In this document: in pieces, positions 33,131 to 45,087 of the stretch
How the letters are laid out: the number at the start of each line of letters is the position of its first letter
Numbering within the stretch: position 1 is the first letter of the stretch
Assembly (NCBI GenBank): GCA_039545295.1
Contig: BCIK01000002.1
Location: forward strand, 1,202,108 to 1,266,107
Direction of reading: 5' to 3'
Length of the DNA stretch: 64,000 nt
From: Udeniomyces pyricola
Taxonomy: Eukaryota > Basidiomycota > Tremellomycetes > Cystofilobasidiales > Mrakiaceae
Made by a program: the position numbers and the translations under genes
The notes under the pieces: generated by a model
Seen by the model: only the letters and a program-made list of their open reading frames with translations
What the model was told of the DNA's origin: nothing
Database searches by the model: none

Positions 33131-33555
33131 ATCTCACCACATCAGACGGTTAGTGGCCTTTCCTACAGTTGCACAAAGATATCTGAGCTGTCCTAGAAGC
33201 CATCGACGTCTGCCAAGGCACCGGCCGGTGAAGCTAGTGCCGAGCAGGTCGTGCACAGAGGGTGTTGGGGCCAATGCTGTGCTTTGCGAGTCGACAGAAG
33301 GTACGACGATTAGCCGGAGCGAGCCAGAAGCAGATTGGCCGGCTCAATTGAATTGTATGCAAGATACGAGAGAGTGGAAAGGTCGATGTATCGAGGGCAG
33401 GCGAAGGATGCAAGGATGATCGATGCAGACGTTGAATGCAATAGAGGAGGCGAGGGGGAAGTGATTGGCAGCGAAATTCGAAAGAACACCTCCCGCTCTC
33501 GAGCGATTCCTCCCTTACAATCGCTCTAAGTCTCAATTGACCTGACTTTGAGTGA
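33131..33555 (+). repeat. dispersed repeat, copy B
   Basis: Same family as 27579-27989 (opposite orientation), opening CACATCAGACGGTTA and closing CCTGACTTTGAGTG. Divergence between copies is substantial, so this is an old family rather than a fresh duplication. Confidence 0.65.
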
Positions 33556-35948
33556 CTTTTTTTTTTTCTTTGGCAACGTTCAACACGGCAATGAGTGACT
33601 CACAATGGTCACCCACGTCGGCGTCCACAGCTCGCATGTCTCGGTCCTTGCGCGACAAATGAGCCAGAATCCACGTAGTAGAGTATTTCTCCTCCACCAA
33701 CTTCTCGATATAGGCCGCCAATACTTTGGGGATGCGGTCTGCGTTGAAGTCGGCGACAGAGTTGGGATCTAGCGCCCGGCGCGGCAAGAAGAGAACACTC
33801 AGTGCTTTGTGTCTAAGAGGACATGCTGCCTCGAGTACTTTATCAAAGTTCGCTTACCTTGGTCATCACTATCAGCATGCATCATGCACCTCTGAACTTT
33901 CTGATCGCGTCACGCCTACCAATTGATTTCCCTTTTAGAGCTGCGGAGAAAAGGGGTATCGTTCAATCTGGGGTGTCGACCGGTCGGTAGTACGCTGGCC
34001 GGTCCGGACTGCTAATCGATAAACCGACCTTCTTTTCTCTCAACGTTTTCTTTTCTCTAATAAATCAACCTTCTCTTCTCTCATCTTCTTGTTTCTTTCT
34101 ATCCAACATCATTTCTTCATTTATCTCCCATCTCCCATCTCCCATTAACATCATATATACTCTCATACCCCCCCTTACCTCGTCACACAGTGCACATCTA
34201 CGAGAACGAATAGTGAGCCGACTGTCTCTTTCCTGGCTGCGCGCACCGTGCCCCACGTCCTGCGCACATTCCTCAGCTATCGGACGTCGATGCCGCCTTG
34301 AGTGGTATCGAGAACGCCGCAATCAGGCGGCAGGTGTCCCCGGACTTGTGGGCTGACGTCCGGTTCTTCCGGCAGCAGCTGATGCGGGGTCCAGCGCCTG
34401 TGAGGCCCGAGCCCAAGAAGAGGAGGGCCGAGGTACGTCAATCGTTCATTGATTCTCGTCTAATTAGTGATAGCTCGAGCACACCTATTAATTCTTGCCC
34501 TTGGGTGTTTGTCCCACAGGATCCTTTGACGTCGGCATCGGCGTCGAAGAGGACGATCCCCTGCTTTGGCCACCAGAACTTCACGTCTCTCACCAGATCC
34601 CGGAACGCTCGTATGACCACCGTTTCATCTCGGTTGTCCGTTAGTTTCTTGCGCGGTCAAGCTTCAGAGATCTCTTGAGAGCATGTCCGAGTGGGTCCTG
34701 GAAACGAAGGTGTCTCTCATCTCGATGATGTCGGCCGACTGGAACGGAAATTAACGGGAAGGACGATGAATGATGAAGAGGCATCGACCTCTGGCAAAAA
34801 AAAGCAAGACAACCGGGTCAACCATGGTCCAGAGCGACTTCAGAGCTTCGACTCCAGCCGTTTGCAGTGGCTGGCGGGGGCGACTTACTAAGCCTGGCCT
34901 GAACTTCGACCTCCTGACTCACTAGATTGGCAACATCGCTGCCCGCTTCCAAGTCAAACGCTCGAGTAGCCACACGCACGTCCATCTCAGCCAGTTGCGA
35001 CCTTCGGGCCCTTGAGCACTTCAATTCTTCACGGCCCAATCCGCCTATTCGCCCACACATTCGGCCTCAAGTTCAATCCTGATCATGCTGGAAGAGAGCC
35101 GAGGCTTAAGGAATGTAATCATGACTCGCTAACGATAGGGAGAGCAGTCCTCATCCGACTCGAAGCAGGAGTTCGATGCCGTATCGGAGAAGCCTCACCT
35201 ATCTGAGATCTTGACGCGACGTTTCCGTCCTCCTTTCCCCTTTCCCTCGATCCCCCTCTAACTCGCCTTCCTGTTCGAATTCTGGGACGATCTTTCTTTG
35301 ATGTCACTCGGTGTCACTCACTCTACCATCTTGTATTCCTCAATCACATATAGCTGATGCATTAGACCTCGGATGAACTCCTCGGCATATGGTCGTCTTG
35401 ACGCTGTCCTCACGACCCCCACTTGTCTCGTCAGAATGCACGTGATCTTCTTCATGGTAAACCTTTCTAGATGTGGAAGAAGTATAGCTGCTGGATACAT
35501 GTGGTGATTTTTTTCATATATATTCTGCTTACTACGGCCGTGAGACACCCCATATCTGTTAGACTATCTGCACGTCGTTTTTTTTTTCTTTTGGCCCACC
35601 ATCTACGTTATACCTGACCCCCATCCACCAAGTGTGGACAGCATACTTCTATCTATAATATGCGTTGATGTTGAAATTTTCAAGGGAATCAGAAAACTTT
35701 TACCTGAGTCACCCAAAGTGAACTACCGATTTCTTCAGACTGTCGGGTGCGTTTCCATGTTAGGCTGCGGATATGTGAGATTCGGGCAATTAAGGGTTTC
35801 GAGATGAGCCGAAGGGCGCAGAAGGCCTACAAAACGACGTCACGAGCGCAAGGATATACAATATCACATCATGTACACATCAAATCGGACCTCTGACCTC
35901 ATGACCTCGCGAGCAACAACTAAACGACTAGCTAGCTAATGCTCAATC
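33556..35948. other. accessory interval with isolated exon-like pieces
   Basis: No complete gene could be assembled. Two pieces look protein-like. On the minus strand, about 33620-33790 reads LDPNSVADFNADRIPKVLAA then YIEKLVEEKYSTTWILAHLS. On the plus strand, about 34283-34432 reads SDVDAALSGIENAAIRRQVS then DLWADVRFFRQQL, ending at a GTACGT donor, followed by an exon-like piece after the CACAG acceptor near 34519. They have no family I recognise, no ATG and no clear partner exons, so I treat them as relics. T runs occur at 33558-33570 and 35580. Confidence 0.3.
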
Positions 35949-38230
35949 CTACTCGTGACCCAAAGCCTGCTCCTTCTTCACGAATTCAATCGTCCCGGTC
36001 CCACCAAGGATTGGTCCAATCTGTCCCGTCACACCAGGATCGGGTCCGATGAAATCGTGCGGAAATCCAACCGCAAACGGTTTGACGGCCTCGATCGCTT
36101 CAATCTCGGCTGTGCTCAGCTTGAGTTCCAGGGCGGCGATGTTGTCGTGGAGATGCGAAATCTTTTTACCTCCAATGAGCGGGAAGACATAAGGTGCCTT
36201 TGCCATGACATCTGGAAAATATAGTAAGGGGAAAAGTCATGCGAAGTCGGTCAGCCTTAATTCGAACAATGTCGCATGCTCGCTGTGTGTTACTTATTCT
36301 AGCATCGATTCACAGACTCTGGGACGTACAGGCGATGGCGACAGCGGTGATACTCTCCACCTGGTGCGCCTCGGCAATCTTGGTCAAGACGTCCGAGAAA
36401 TCACTTTCCTCCTGACTCTGCTCAGGGCCACCAAAGATAGCTCGAAGCGGGATGCCATCCTTCTGCCTTTGCTCAAGCTGTAGACGTCATTTGTCAAGTG
36501 GAACCAGAAAGTCAGAGAAGAGGTCAAGGTCAGTCAAACGTGCTTCCCACATCAACCACAACTTCCAAATGGCGAAAAGACTGATCTCACCTGCTTTTTG
36601 GACTGAAGTCGACCCCCGCCAACGACGTCCCACGGGCAGAGAGCCATTCCAAAGGCACGAGCCATGGGAAGGATATCTCTCTCAAAGTCACGGATCATTA
36701 CGTTCCACCTGCCCTCTGATGCATGATGAATGATGAGACGACAAAGAAACGATGTAAGTTATGGGCATGGGTCAAAGACGCGAATGTCAGTAACGATCTC
36801 AAGGACACAGACTTTGCGGGTCAGTGAGTAGCTAGTTAACGACTGACGATAGATGACAAAAGGAGTGAGTCCCGTCGCCTTGGCATACGTGTTCGCTTGA
36901 GCAACCACCCACGCCGGTGTATCGCTGATCAGGTCGAGGGGACGGGGTTCAATCAGAGTTAGTGATGAAGGAGAGCATCATAGTGTGAGACGGTAATAGC
37001 GTGAACAATCGGTATTTACCTGATGCCGAGGTACAAAACCTGTAGATAAGCGACAGATCGAGGCGTCAGAACGACGAACCTCGCCGACTTTTACACAAAA
37101 AAAAACCCACAAAGACCTCGTACATACCTTGCCAGACTTGACCACGACATCCAAGGCGCCCATAATTTCCCTAGCAAGACAAGCAATATAAGATGGGTCG
37201 AGATGCATCCATGTGATCAGTTGGACGGCTCGGAGGCAAGCATCAGAGCGAATACAGAGCAAGAAGGTGGGGCGCACTCAACGCTGGTTGTGTAGTCCCA
37301 CCAGTGGAGGTACAGGATGTCGATGTACTATAAAGGAATTGGGGAAGGGTTCGGATCATCGTCAGCTCTGTGCAGTCCGCACACCCAGACTGGAAGGCCA
37401 TACATAACAGATAGAACTGACGTCTGTCCTGAGCTTCTTGAGCGAGTCCCGGACCGAAAGATGAATGGATTTCTTGTGATTGCCCGATTTATTGATGGCT
37501 TGGTCTTTACCTTCGGTGTAGCCTCTGTAGGTCGACTAGTTTGCCAGAAGAAGGAAACATGTCAAGTTTTGGTTTGATCAAGTTGGAGTATATGCGTGCG
37601 CGCCTTTGAGGAGATGGCTGCAAAGGTATTAGGTTACAAACCGTGAACTTGGTAGCGATGACCATCTGGTCTCGGTTGCCTCGAGCCTCCATCCATTCTC
37701 CGAGCCAGGTTTCAGACTGCTCATCTTGGTAGTTCTGTCATGATTGGGTCGTTTCAAAGAGGTTCGAGAAGGATGATCAGCCCTTGGCGGACCAGCGACA
37801 TGCTCCATGGACTAGGCGGGGAAGAACAAAAAAAGGCGCCTCTACCCACGTTAGCCGTGTCGATGAAATTTCCGCCACAGCTGACCCACTCGTCGAGGTA
37901 CTTGAACGCGGCGTCTTTGTCCTAGGGAATGGCGTGATAAGGAAGATGCAGAACGAGGCTCGGAATGATTTGTTAGCGCTTCATGGCTAAACATCGATAT
38001 CTGGAAGGAAGCCGCTTCCATCTCCCACTCCACAACACCAGCAAACTTGAGCGATCGCATGCTTCTATTAGATAACTCACCATAGCACCCATCCAGCCTG
38101 CCCAAGCATCACCAATGCTCATTGCTCCCAAGCAAAGTGGTGAGACTCGGATGCCGGCCGAGGGCGATAGAATTCGGTGCTTGCCGAGGGCGGTCTTGGG
38201 AGGGGGAGGGGGTTTGAAGAAGTCGGCCAT
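35949..38230 (-). CDS. aldo-keto reductase, aryl-alcohol dehydrogenase type
   Basis: NADPH-dependent oxidoreductase of the fungal aryl-alcohol dehydrogenase/norsolorinic-acid-reductase-like AKR group, cytosolic. Eleven exons on the minus strand: 38230-38081, 37921-37850, 37734-37642, 37535-37422, 37327-37278, 37170-37128, 37039-37020, 36924-36848, 36715-36591, 36477-36330 and 36211-35949, closing in frame at 384 residues. Seen: strand 1 ([12 protein letters not shown]), the catalytic Asp/Tyr region ([12 protein letters not shown]), Lys of [15 protein letters not shown] carrying the His, [24 protein letters not shown] and the NADP-binding end [20 protein letters not shown]. All four tetrad residues (D, Y, K, H) appear present. 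One exon is only 20 nt. Confidence 0.94.
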
Positions 38231-38878
38231 GTTGAACTGGAAGGAAGGTACTTGTAGAAGGTTATGGGCGTAGGTGATGGATGAGAACCGAGATGGTGAG
38301 ATGGCAAGACGGAAAAGGTGTCGTTTATTGAGGGCGTACTATTTAATAAGCGAAGTTGAGACCGGTTTCAACTGCCTCGGCCTCGGGCGTGCGGGTCTCA
38401 TGATCATCGCGAAGCTCGAAGCTCGGTGGGACAAGATGCATACATACCCACCTGTCACTTGCGACGCGTCACCTGCCTCCACCTGCGCATGCGCCAACTT
38501 TGAGGATCACTTAGTAAGCAACCGCTTTCCTACTACAGTACTATCATAGGCTGCTTATACATATACATGTCATTACATAAGCTGGCAGATGCAACTCCTG
38601 CTCTAGCTCATCATCCATGCAAATTGCCACGTACGGCGATCGATGCATGAGATACGTCATGCGAACTAATAGGCCTGGGCTGCCCTTCGCACAGCTTCGC
38701 AGTACGCGTTCACGTTTTGCAGTTTCCAGTTGTTTCCAGTTGTTTCCAGCAACCTTGCAGCAACATTCCGGCCCAGTTTCCAGTTTCCAACCTCCCTCTC
38801 ACTACTGTCCTAGTCGGCCGACCTCCCAGACTCTACAAACAACCCATTCGTTCCGCCTTTTCGTTCCCTCCCAGCGAC
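38231..38878. promoter_or_regulatory. divergent promoter between AKR and CFAP20-domain genes
   Basis: A 648-nt space separates two divergently read genes, so it should hold both promoters. About 38707-38790 is a short run of TTTCCAGTTG units (three to four copies of GTTTCCAG). No gene seen. Confidence 0.5.
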
Positions 38879-40216
38879 ATGTCGATCCTGTTCCCCAGCC
38901 CCAACCCCCCAATCCTCTCGCTCTTCTCCTCGTCTGATACCTTCCCCCCGCCACTTTGGTCGCAGCACACCGATCCCCAGCTTACGTCCGAATCCCTCAT
39001 CGTTCCCCTCCATTCCGACGTATCCTCTGCGCCTATGCACGTCCTTCCAGACGACGTCACACTCGTTCACTGCTCCAATAGTACCCCATCTTCCTCTTCC
39101 TCACCTCCTTCCACGCCTCTCTCAACCGCATCTGACCCATCTGTCGCTCCTGCCCGGTCTCGACCACGTAACAAAGGCCTCCTTACCCATCCCACAATTC
39201 ATATCCAATCGCCCTCCATCCACACCACTTATCTTCGCTGTCCTCCCTCTTCTGCTCCGCACAAAGAGCTTGGTGTCGAGCATGATTGGCTCCATCTTCA
39301 ACTGCGCCGATTGGGTGGAAGGAGAGAGCTTGCGATCGAAGTTGGCCTCCGAGATGCAAGAGGGGTCGAAGGAAGACTTCGCATCGCTAGCTTTACGGTG
39401 AGATGGCATGATTATCACATTCTCCTACGTCCGTTGAGAAGGGCCACAGCTGACGCGCGAAAAGGACAGCCTAAGGCGGATGGGGCGAACAAAACTATGG
39501 ACTCTAAGAGGCAAACAAAACTGTTGACATGGGAGGAATGCGAATCGAGACCATGTCGTGCGGATGACATGACAGAGAGGTCTACCAGGGTTCTTTGGTC
39601 GCGTCATTCCTGGAAGAGAAGCAGGACACGTGGCATACGTATTGGCATGTTGGCATACAAGCCTGGGCTTAGCTCAACAACATTTCAGGCTTGATACCTT
39701 CCGGCTCTTTTGGGCCTAACCCACTGACGTGACGCGTTCTCTACTTCCTTTTCGCCTGCTCTATACCCATCTCATCCCACGCCATAGGAGAAAGCACATC
39801 TCAAGATACCCTCGTCGTCCACCTCAATCCCACTTCTCCAGCTTCCCTTGCGTTTCCCTTCAACGTCCTCCTCAACTCTGACCCCTTGGCTCACCGTCTC
39901 CCTCTCTCTCCCCGCTCTCCTCTCCCTCTTCACATCCATCACACCCCCTACGAACCCATTCCCCCCGGTCCCCAACGTTCATGCTTCGCGAGGCGCAACA
40001 TGGACATTCGTCAAAGTTTACGCGAATTGTCGCTTGCGACGAGTGTGGTTTAGTCAAGGCAGAGAAGGGGGTGAGACGGGATTGGAGAGCGGCAGAGAGG
40101 AATTGGGATTGGTGCTGGGAGGTGTCAAGATGTTGGGCGTTAGGGCGAGAGAGACGAGGGACAGGGAGTTGGAGTTGGAGAAGAAGAAAGAGAGCGGCAG
40201 CGCAGGTGTTGAATGA
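38879..40216 (+). CDS. CFAP20-domain protein
   Basis: Similar to the CFAP20 (DUF667) domain, first known from ciliary doublet microtubule inner proteins but also found in fungi without cilia. Two exons, 38879-39397 and 39788-40216, join in frame to 315 residues. Seen: a Ser/Pro-rich N-terminal part (about 1-100), then HPTIHIQSPSIHTTYLRCPP, the W-x-H-x-Q-like strand (HDWLHLQLRRLGGRRELAIEVGLRD), RLRIASFTEKAHLKIP, PLLQLPLRFP and the C-terminal strand block TWTFVKVYANCRLRRVWFSQ. A Glu/Arg-rich coiled tail ends the protein. In this presumably aflagellate yeast the role cannot be ciliary motility. The start at 38879 is the first ATG of the conserved frame after a stretch of leader-like sequence. 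Confidence 0.75.
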
Positions 40217-41118
40217 TGGGAAAGTAAGGTCTGAGTACTCAAGACAAAATTTCCCTATATGTAGATATGTTGTGAAAAGGCTTAGTGTCCATGATATCAT
40301 GATCCCATATAGTCCTTTTGTTTTTTCGCTTTATCTTCGATTGGCATTTTCTAACATCATGCGCTTGTATTGACAGATATGCTGCATTAACCAAGTTGTG
40401 ATCTGTGACCCAGCAAAGAGATTGCCGCGAGATATATACTATGCATAGATACCTATACAGACACGGTAGTTGAACCGAACAGGCCACAGATTGAAGCAGG
40501 TTACCAAACCAATGTAAAACCAATCCTTAATCATATATCATCCGGCATCCGGCGGAAGAGTCCAGACTCCTGAGATCTTGAGTTCGAGCCGGAATCTGCC
40601 CTGGTCCGGCCTGGTCTCACGCGTCACGTCTCACCCTCTTGCTAGCTATGCTCTCGAAGACGTGTGCCTTGACTCAGATTTTGTTTAGCTCGAGATGTCC
40701 TCTGACAATCATCAACTCGAACATTCTTCCTCGCACACGTCTTCCGCCTGTCCATCGATCGTCTGTCAAGCGATACCAAGCGACAGCGACACCACAACCG
40801 ACTCGAGTCTACGAAGTGACCCCCGCCAAGGCCGAAGATGACTTCGTCGAGGACGACTGCCGTATCCGGCTCAATTCCCATTGCAGTTGGCCGAGTGAGT
40901 ATATCCCACCCTGGTTCAACGTCCATGCCATAAGGCTATGCTCTTGAGGTTGAGCGACGACTACGAGGAATACGCGTTATGGATTGGTGGGGATGCTATT
41001 CGATTCAATCACAAGCTGATCATCGTGCTCCGTGTCTTCGACGCGTCATCGTGACTACCCATCGTTTCGACATGGTCCTCTTCTCATCGCTTAAATCTTA
41101 CCCCCTACCGATGTTGAA
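40217..41118. other. interval with one weak small ORF
   Basis: An ATG frame at 40648-40947 (99 codons) begins MLSKTCALTQILFSSRCPLT, basic and hydroxylated like a mitochondrial presequence, and holds VYEVTPAKAEDDFVEDDCRI. It has no recognised family and may be a chance frame or a first exon. Otherwise nothing is seen. Confidence 0.3.
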
Positions 41119-41171
41119 TTTCATCCATCACTGCTCAACCCGTATCCTCTACTCTTCTTGCTCCTGTCCGC

Positions 41172-43635
41172 TTGCACCATCGGCAGACTGAGGTCTCAAA
41201 TCTTCGAACGCGTCCATCAAGCCGCGCATCGTCCCTCCAGATCAATCCCAACACGGCCAACAATCTGCATCGACTTCCGTCTAGTTCTAGTCAAACATCG
41301 CAATCCTCCCTTGGTTCATTCACTCAAGATCCTCCCTCATCTACCTCGGCCTCATACCCTAACATCCATCAACGTTTTGCTCCGGCAACTCCGGCGAGTT
41401 CTTCCTCCTTGCACGCGCCCTCATTCGAATTCTCGTTTGCACCGACAGAAGCTCCGTTATCGCCCATGCACTCTGTCTCAGCGACGCATTATGGGCCTCC
41501 ATCATCTAGCTACTCTGCTTACTCCGAGTCGCCTCACTCAGCATCTCCAAGCTGGTCCCGTCGCGGGTCCCTCACACCGTCGCTCGCCCCACTTTCAGGA
41601 GCGTCGGACAATTACTTTCGCAGATCGCCTTCCAATGCGTCATCGACCGGCTCCCTCGCGCTCTCCTTCCGAGCGAGTGTTCAAAGAGGTGTACGTCGCT
41701 TTTCGAGTACAGCCAGCTTGCGGAGCTCGCACAAGGGTGACGAGAGCGACGCGGACGATGGCTGGGGGAGCACGTTCGAGGACGACTGGGAGGGCTGTGC
41801 CACAGCGGGTGGGTCAAGGAGAGCAAGCTTTGCAAGTAGCTTGGGTAGGAGGAGCAGCTCTGGCTGGCTGAAGGAGGTCGCCAGAAAGTCGAGCTTGACC
41901 AGTTTGAGCAGCAAACGAAGGGAGTCTGTGAGTAAAGTTTGTCTGTACAACTTATCACACGACTGAAACCATCATGTCGAATGTATTGCTGCTCCCTTCC
42001 ATCGTTTTGACCCCCTTTGTCCTCCGTTCTTTAGGATGTGCTTCCGCAAAGCCTCTTGTCTCCCACTTCTTTGAAGCAGACCTTCCCGGCATCACCCGTC
42101 ATGAGGCGCAAATCGAGTCTCACCTATCTCGCTCAGCAGGTCCCATCTGCGCGAGCTCGGCGATCCTCCCTCACACGACACCTCCCCATCATTGGTAGTC
42201 TTCCACAAACTCTTCGAGAAATCATCGCGCTCTTTGTCTTTGTCCTGGCTATCTTGTATGCGTTGCTTTTCTTTCTGCAGTCAACCAGAGAGTCAAATTG
42301 AGCGATGGGACTGACATCTTGCTTGTCTTGTTATTCATCAGCTGGTCATTTTCCACGAACCCCTTGACCCTCTTCCGAACTCGTTCTGATGCTACACCAT
42401 TGCATCGCACCAAGGTGGACCATCATCCTATCACACATCATCACATTGCAGCGAACGTTGGCAATGCCGGCAGTTTCCCCCTCTTGTCACATGAGCACAC
42501 GCACCACAAATCTCCCATACCAGCTGCCGCTGTCTTTCATCCTCCCAAGAATATTCACATCAAGCCAGCGCCTCTATCCGAATCGATGGCGCCTGAAGTC
42601 TCGTCATCGACCTTTTCCGACTTCTTTTGGGATGATCCGAGAGATGAATTAGGGTCTTTGATTCATGTGCGTTCTAATTCCGTCGCGGCATCTTAATCAC
42701 TCGATGAGTTACGCATCTGATACGTTATCACCCCCATCTGCAGTATATTGTCTCCTCTCCCTCACACACCCTCTCCGCGAATGCCCCTCCGAACCATCCT
42801 CTTGATCCTCAGTCTGTTCTCGATTTCTCTCCTACCTCACCCGACGCTCAAAAGCTCATCGCCGAGATGGTCGATAACCTATTCTTTGGGCGGAGCGAGG
42901 CCTTGGGATTGGCAGGTAAACTGATTCTGGTTGGAGATTCACGCAACGAGTAGGTGGTATCTTTTACTTCTTACGCTCATGAGGACCGCATGTCATTGCT
43001 GATCTGGACTTCCACTACACTACGATGTCTCTTCTCTCTTTCCCACACTATCAGACCGACGCAAACAATCCTCTCGCTTCTGGAGTCTCTCGAAGTTTCC
43101 CCTTCGCCTTATCTCCTCGACCTTGGTGATCGCTCCGATGTCCGAACGCTCACCCCGCTATTCGCACGAATGATGGGTCATGGCGGTCATTTGCCAAGCC
43201 TGATTGTGAACGGAGAGGTCGTTGGAGATTATGAGGCTATTGCAAGGTCAGAAGCCATCCCCCCCCCCTTCATCTCCTTCCTCGCCTCATCTTGCCTCTT
43301 TATGGATGCTGGAGTAGCACAAAGACGCAAAGTATGACCGTCGTGAGGAAGGAAGGAATGGACAGTCTTGTTTCATCCTATGCCTCTTATCACAACGCCA
43401 AGACTGACTCTTGCCCTATTTCTCATCCCTTACCCCCTTTCCTTCTTTTTCATCCCGTTCCATCTGTTTCGCTCCAAGACTTCAACAATCTCCCGCCAAC
43501 GCTGACAACTTCTATGACGTTCTCTCAAAAGCCAACATCACCTTTGTGGATCCGTCGCTCGCCGTCTACGGGGGGTACACCAGTGATGTCGAGGATGACG
43601 AAGAGGACGGCGACCATGACGAGTCAAGGGAGTGA
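41172..43635 (+). CDS. membrane-anchored glutaredoxin-like protein without active-site cysteines
   Basis: Seven exons: from before 41172 to 41927, 42035-42291, 42342-42666, 42744-42949, 43055-43241, 43318-43331 and 43479-43635, closing in frame (at least 633 residues from 41172). The true start is unresolved: no ATG opens this frame near 41172, so an upstream exon is likely. The order is a Ser-rich, phosphosite-like N-terminal half, one helix (LREIIALFVFVLAILYALLFFLQ), a linker and then a thioredoxin-fold domain. It reads GKLILVGDSRNEPTQTILSL, YLLDLGDRSDVRTLTPLFAR, HLPSLIVNGEVVGDYEAI, HKDAKLQQ, like Golgi/ER glutaredoxins of the Grx6/7 type. Where they have C-P-Y-C or C-x-x-S this has S-R-N-E, so it should be redox-inactive. 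An acidic tail ends the protein. Intron 5 uses a GC donor in this model. Confidence 0.7.
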
Positions 43636-45087
43636 GCAGCACCGATGATGGCCCCAGACGAGATGAACGGGATATGGCTTGCCGTGGGTTCGGAGATGCT
43701 GGAAGGGTTCTAGGACAAACGACGGAGTAAATACGGTGTCCTTTTCACGGTCAAATCTGTCTAAATATGTGGTCATCAATTAGGGACATTCTCTTCTCCA
43801 TCTGCTTCTTTTCATTCCATGATCTGCTTGGACGATCTTGAATTTTTTTTTTGCTGCTTGTGCCATGATGCTTTTTCCTCTTCTTCTTGCTTTAATTTCC
43901 TTCAGCATCTCATGTTATCTCCTGTTGATGTCCTTTCGTTGAAGTCATGAGCATAGTAACCTATGACGACGTTTTACACCGATGCTAATACTCATGATAA
44001 TGATGTGTCCTGACTGGATATTGGTCTATATATGGCTATGCATCGCGTTTTGCAGCATGAGTTGATGATTTATGTCAGGCCTGGTTACGTCGGTCGGTCC
44101 TGATTGATTGGGGTTACATGATCGAGATGACGTTGTGAGGGTTTCAGTTCGCCGCAGAACACGCAGAACCACCGACATGCATCAACAATCGATTGCAATT
44201 TGCGAGCCAGCTCGAACAACCCAAGCCCGCCAGAAGACGTAAATCTACCGTTGAGTTCTGATAACTGAGCATTGTCTGATCGAAAAGCGACGTGCCCTTG
44301 TTGTTTCAACTGTTTGTCAACACTCTAGTCCCACTGCAAGCTCTGTTGACCCATGTTGTTACGAGCTTACGATCCAACGCGAGCATCCGGCCAGTACAGA
44401 TGTCTCACAGCTCAGGCTTCCGGCGCGCATAGTCAACGCATCTCTGGTTCATCTGGTCATCGTCACTGCCTTCTTAACCCGTCATGGAACAAGAACTTGA
44501 ACACTACAAGTTCCTTTTCGCCCATTGCCGAGCCTGTACGAGCGTGAGCTTGTAACGCTAGTGAAATGGCCCATGCCGAGGCTGCAGCTGATCCCCCGCA
44601 AGTCGTTCGACTGGGATCGAAGGGGAAGGACCATCAAGGGGGGATGGAGCATGAATTCAATGGGGTTGGTACTTACTGATCGATTGCAGAGGGGTTACTA
44701 GACTCCATGAGGCTCACTGATAAGATGATCCGACCGGCTTCATAAGAATGCTGTCACATGGAGGGTCAATTAAGGGGAGGCCGACCGGCTGATCAGAGAA
44801 ATAGGCCGAACACCGATGCCTAGGGGGACGCCGCTGATACGCAACATGCCCCTAGCTGGTTCTCCGTTTGCTTTGGTCGGATAGGCTACGAGTGAGTCAG
44901 GGAGGGACAAAACGTCATGACATGAACTCTACTTTGTCTTCTGACACAGGTCATAGGATCATAGGATCCTTGAGTAGATTCGCTCCACCGGCTTTCACAC
45001 CGGTTTTCCTTCTTCTCCCTTCTCTTTCCCCCTTCTACCATCACCCTCCACACACACTACCTTCTTCCCCTTTACCATCCCTCAGCC
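43636..45087. other. 1.4-kb intergenic region, no gene supported
   Basis: 3' flank of the glutaredoxin-like gene and promoter of the next gene. T and C/T-rich runs at 43840-43910 and 45000-45075. Nothing else is recognised. Confidence 0.45.

Noticed and set aside
40560..40625. tRNA-like stretch with GAGTTCGAGCC
   Set aside because: The stem pairs needed around the T loop do not form and no acceptor stem closes; treated as chance.
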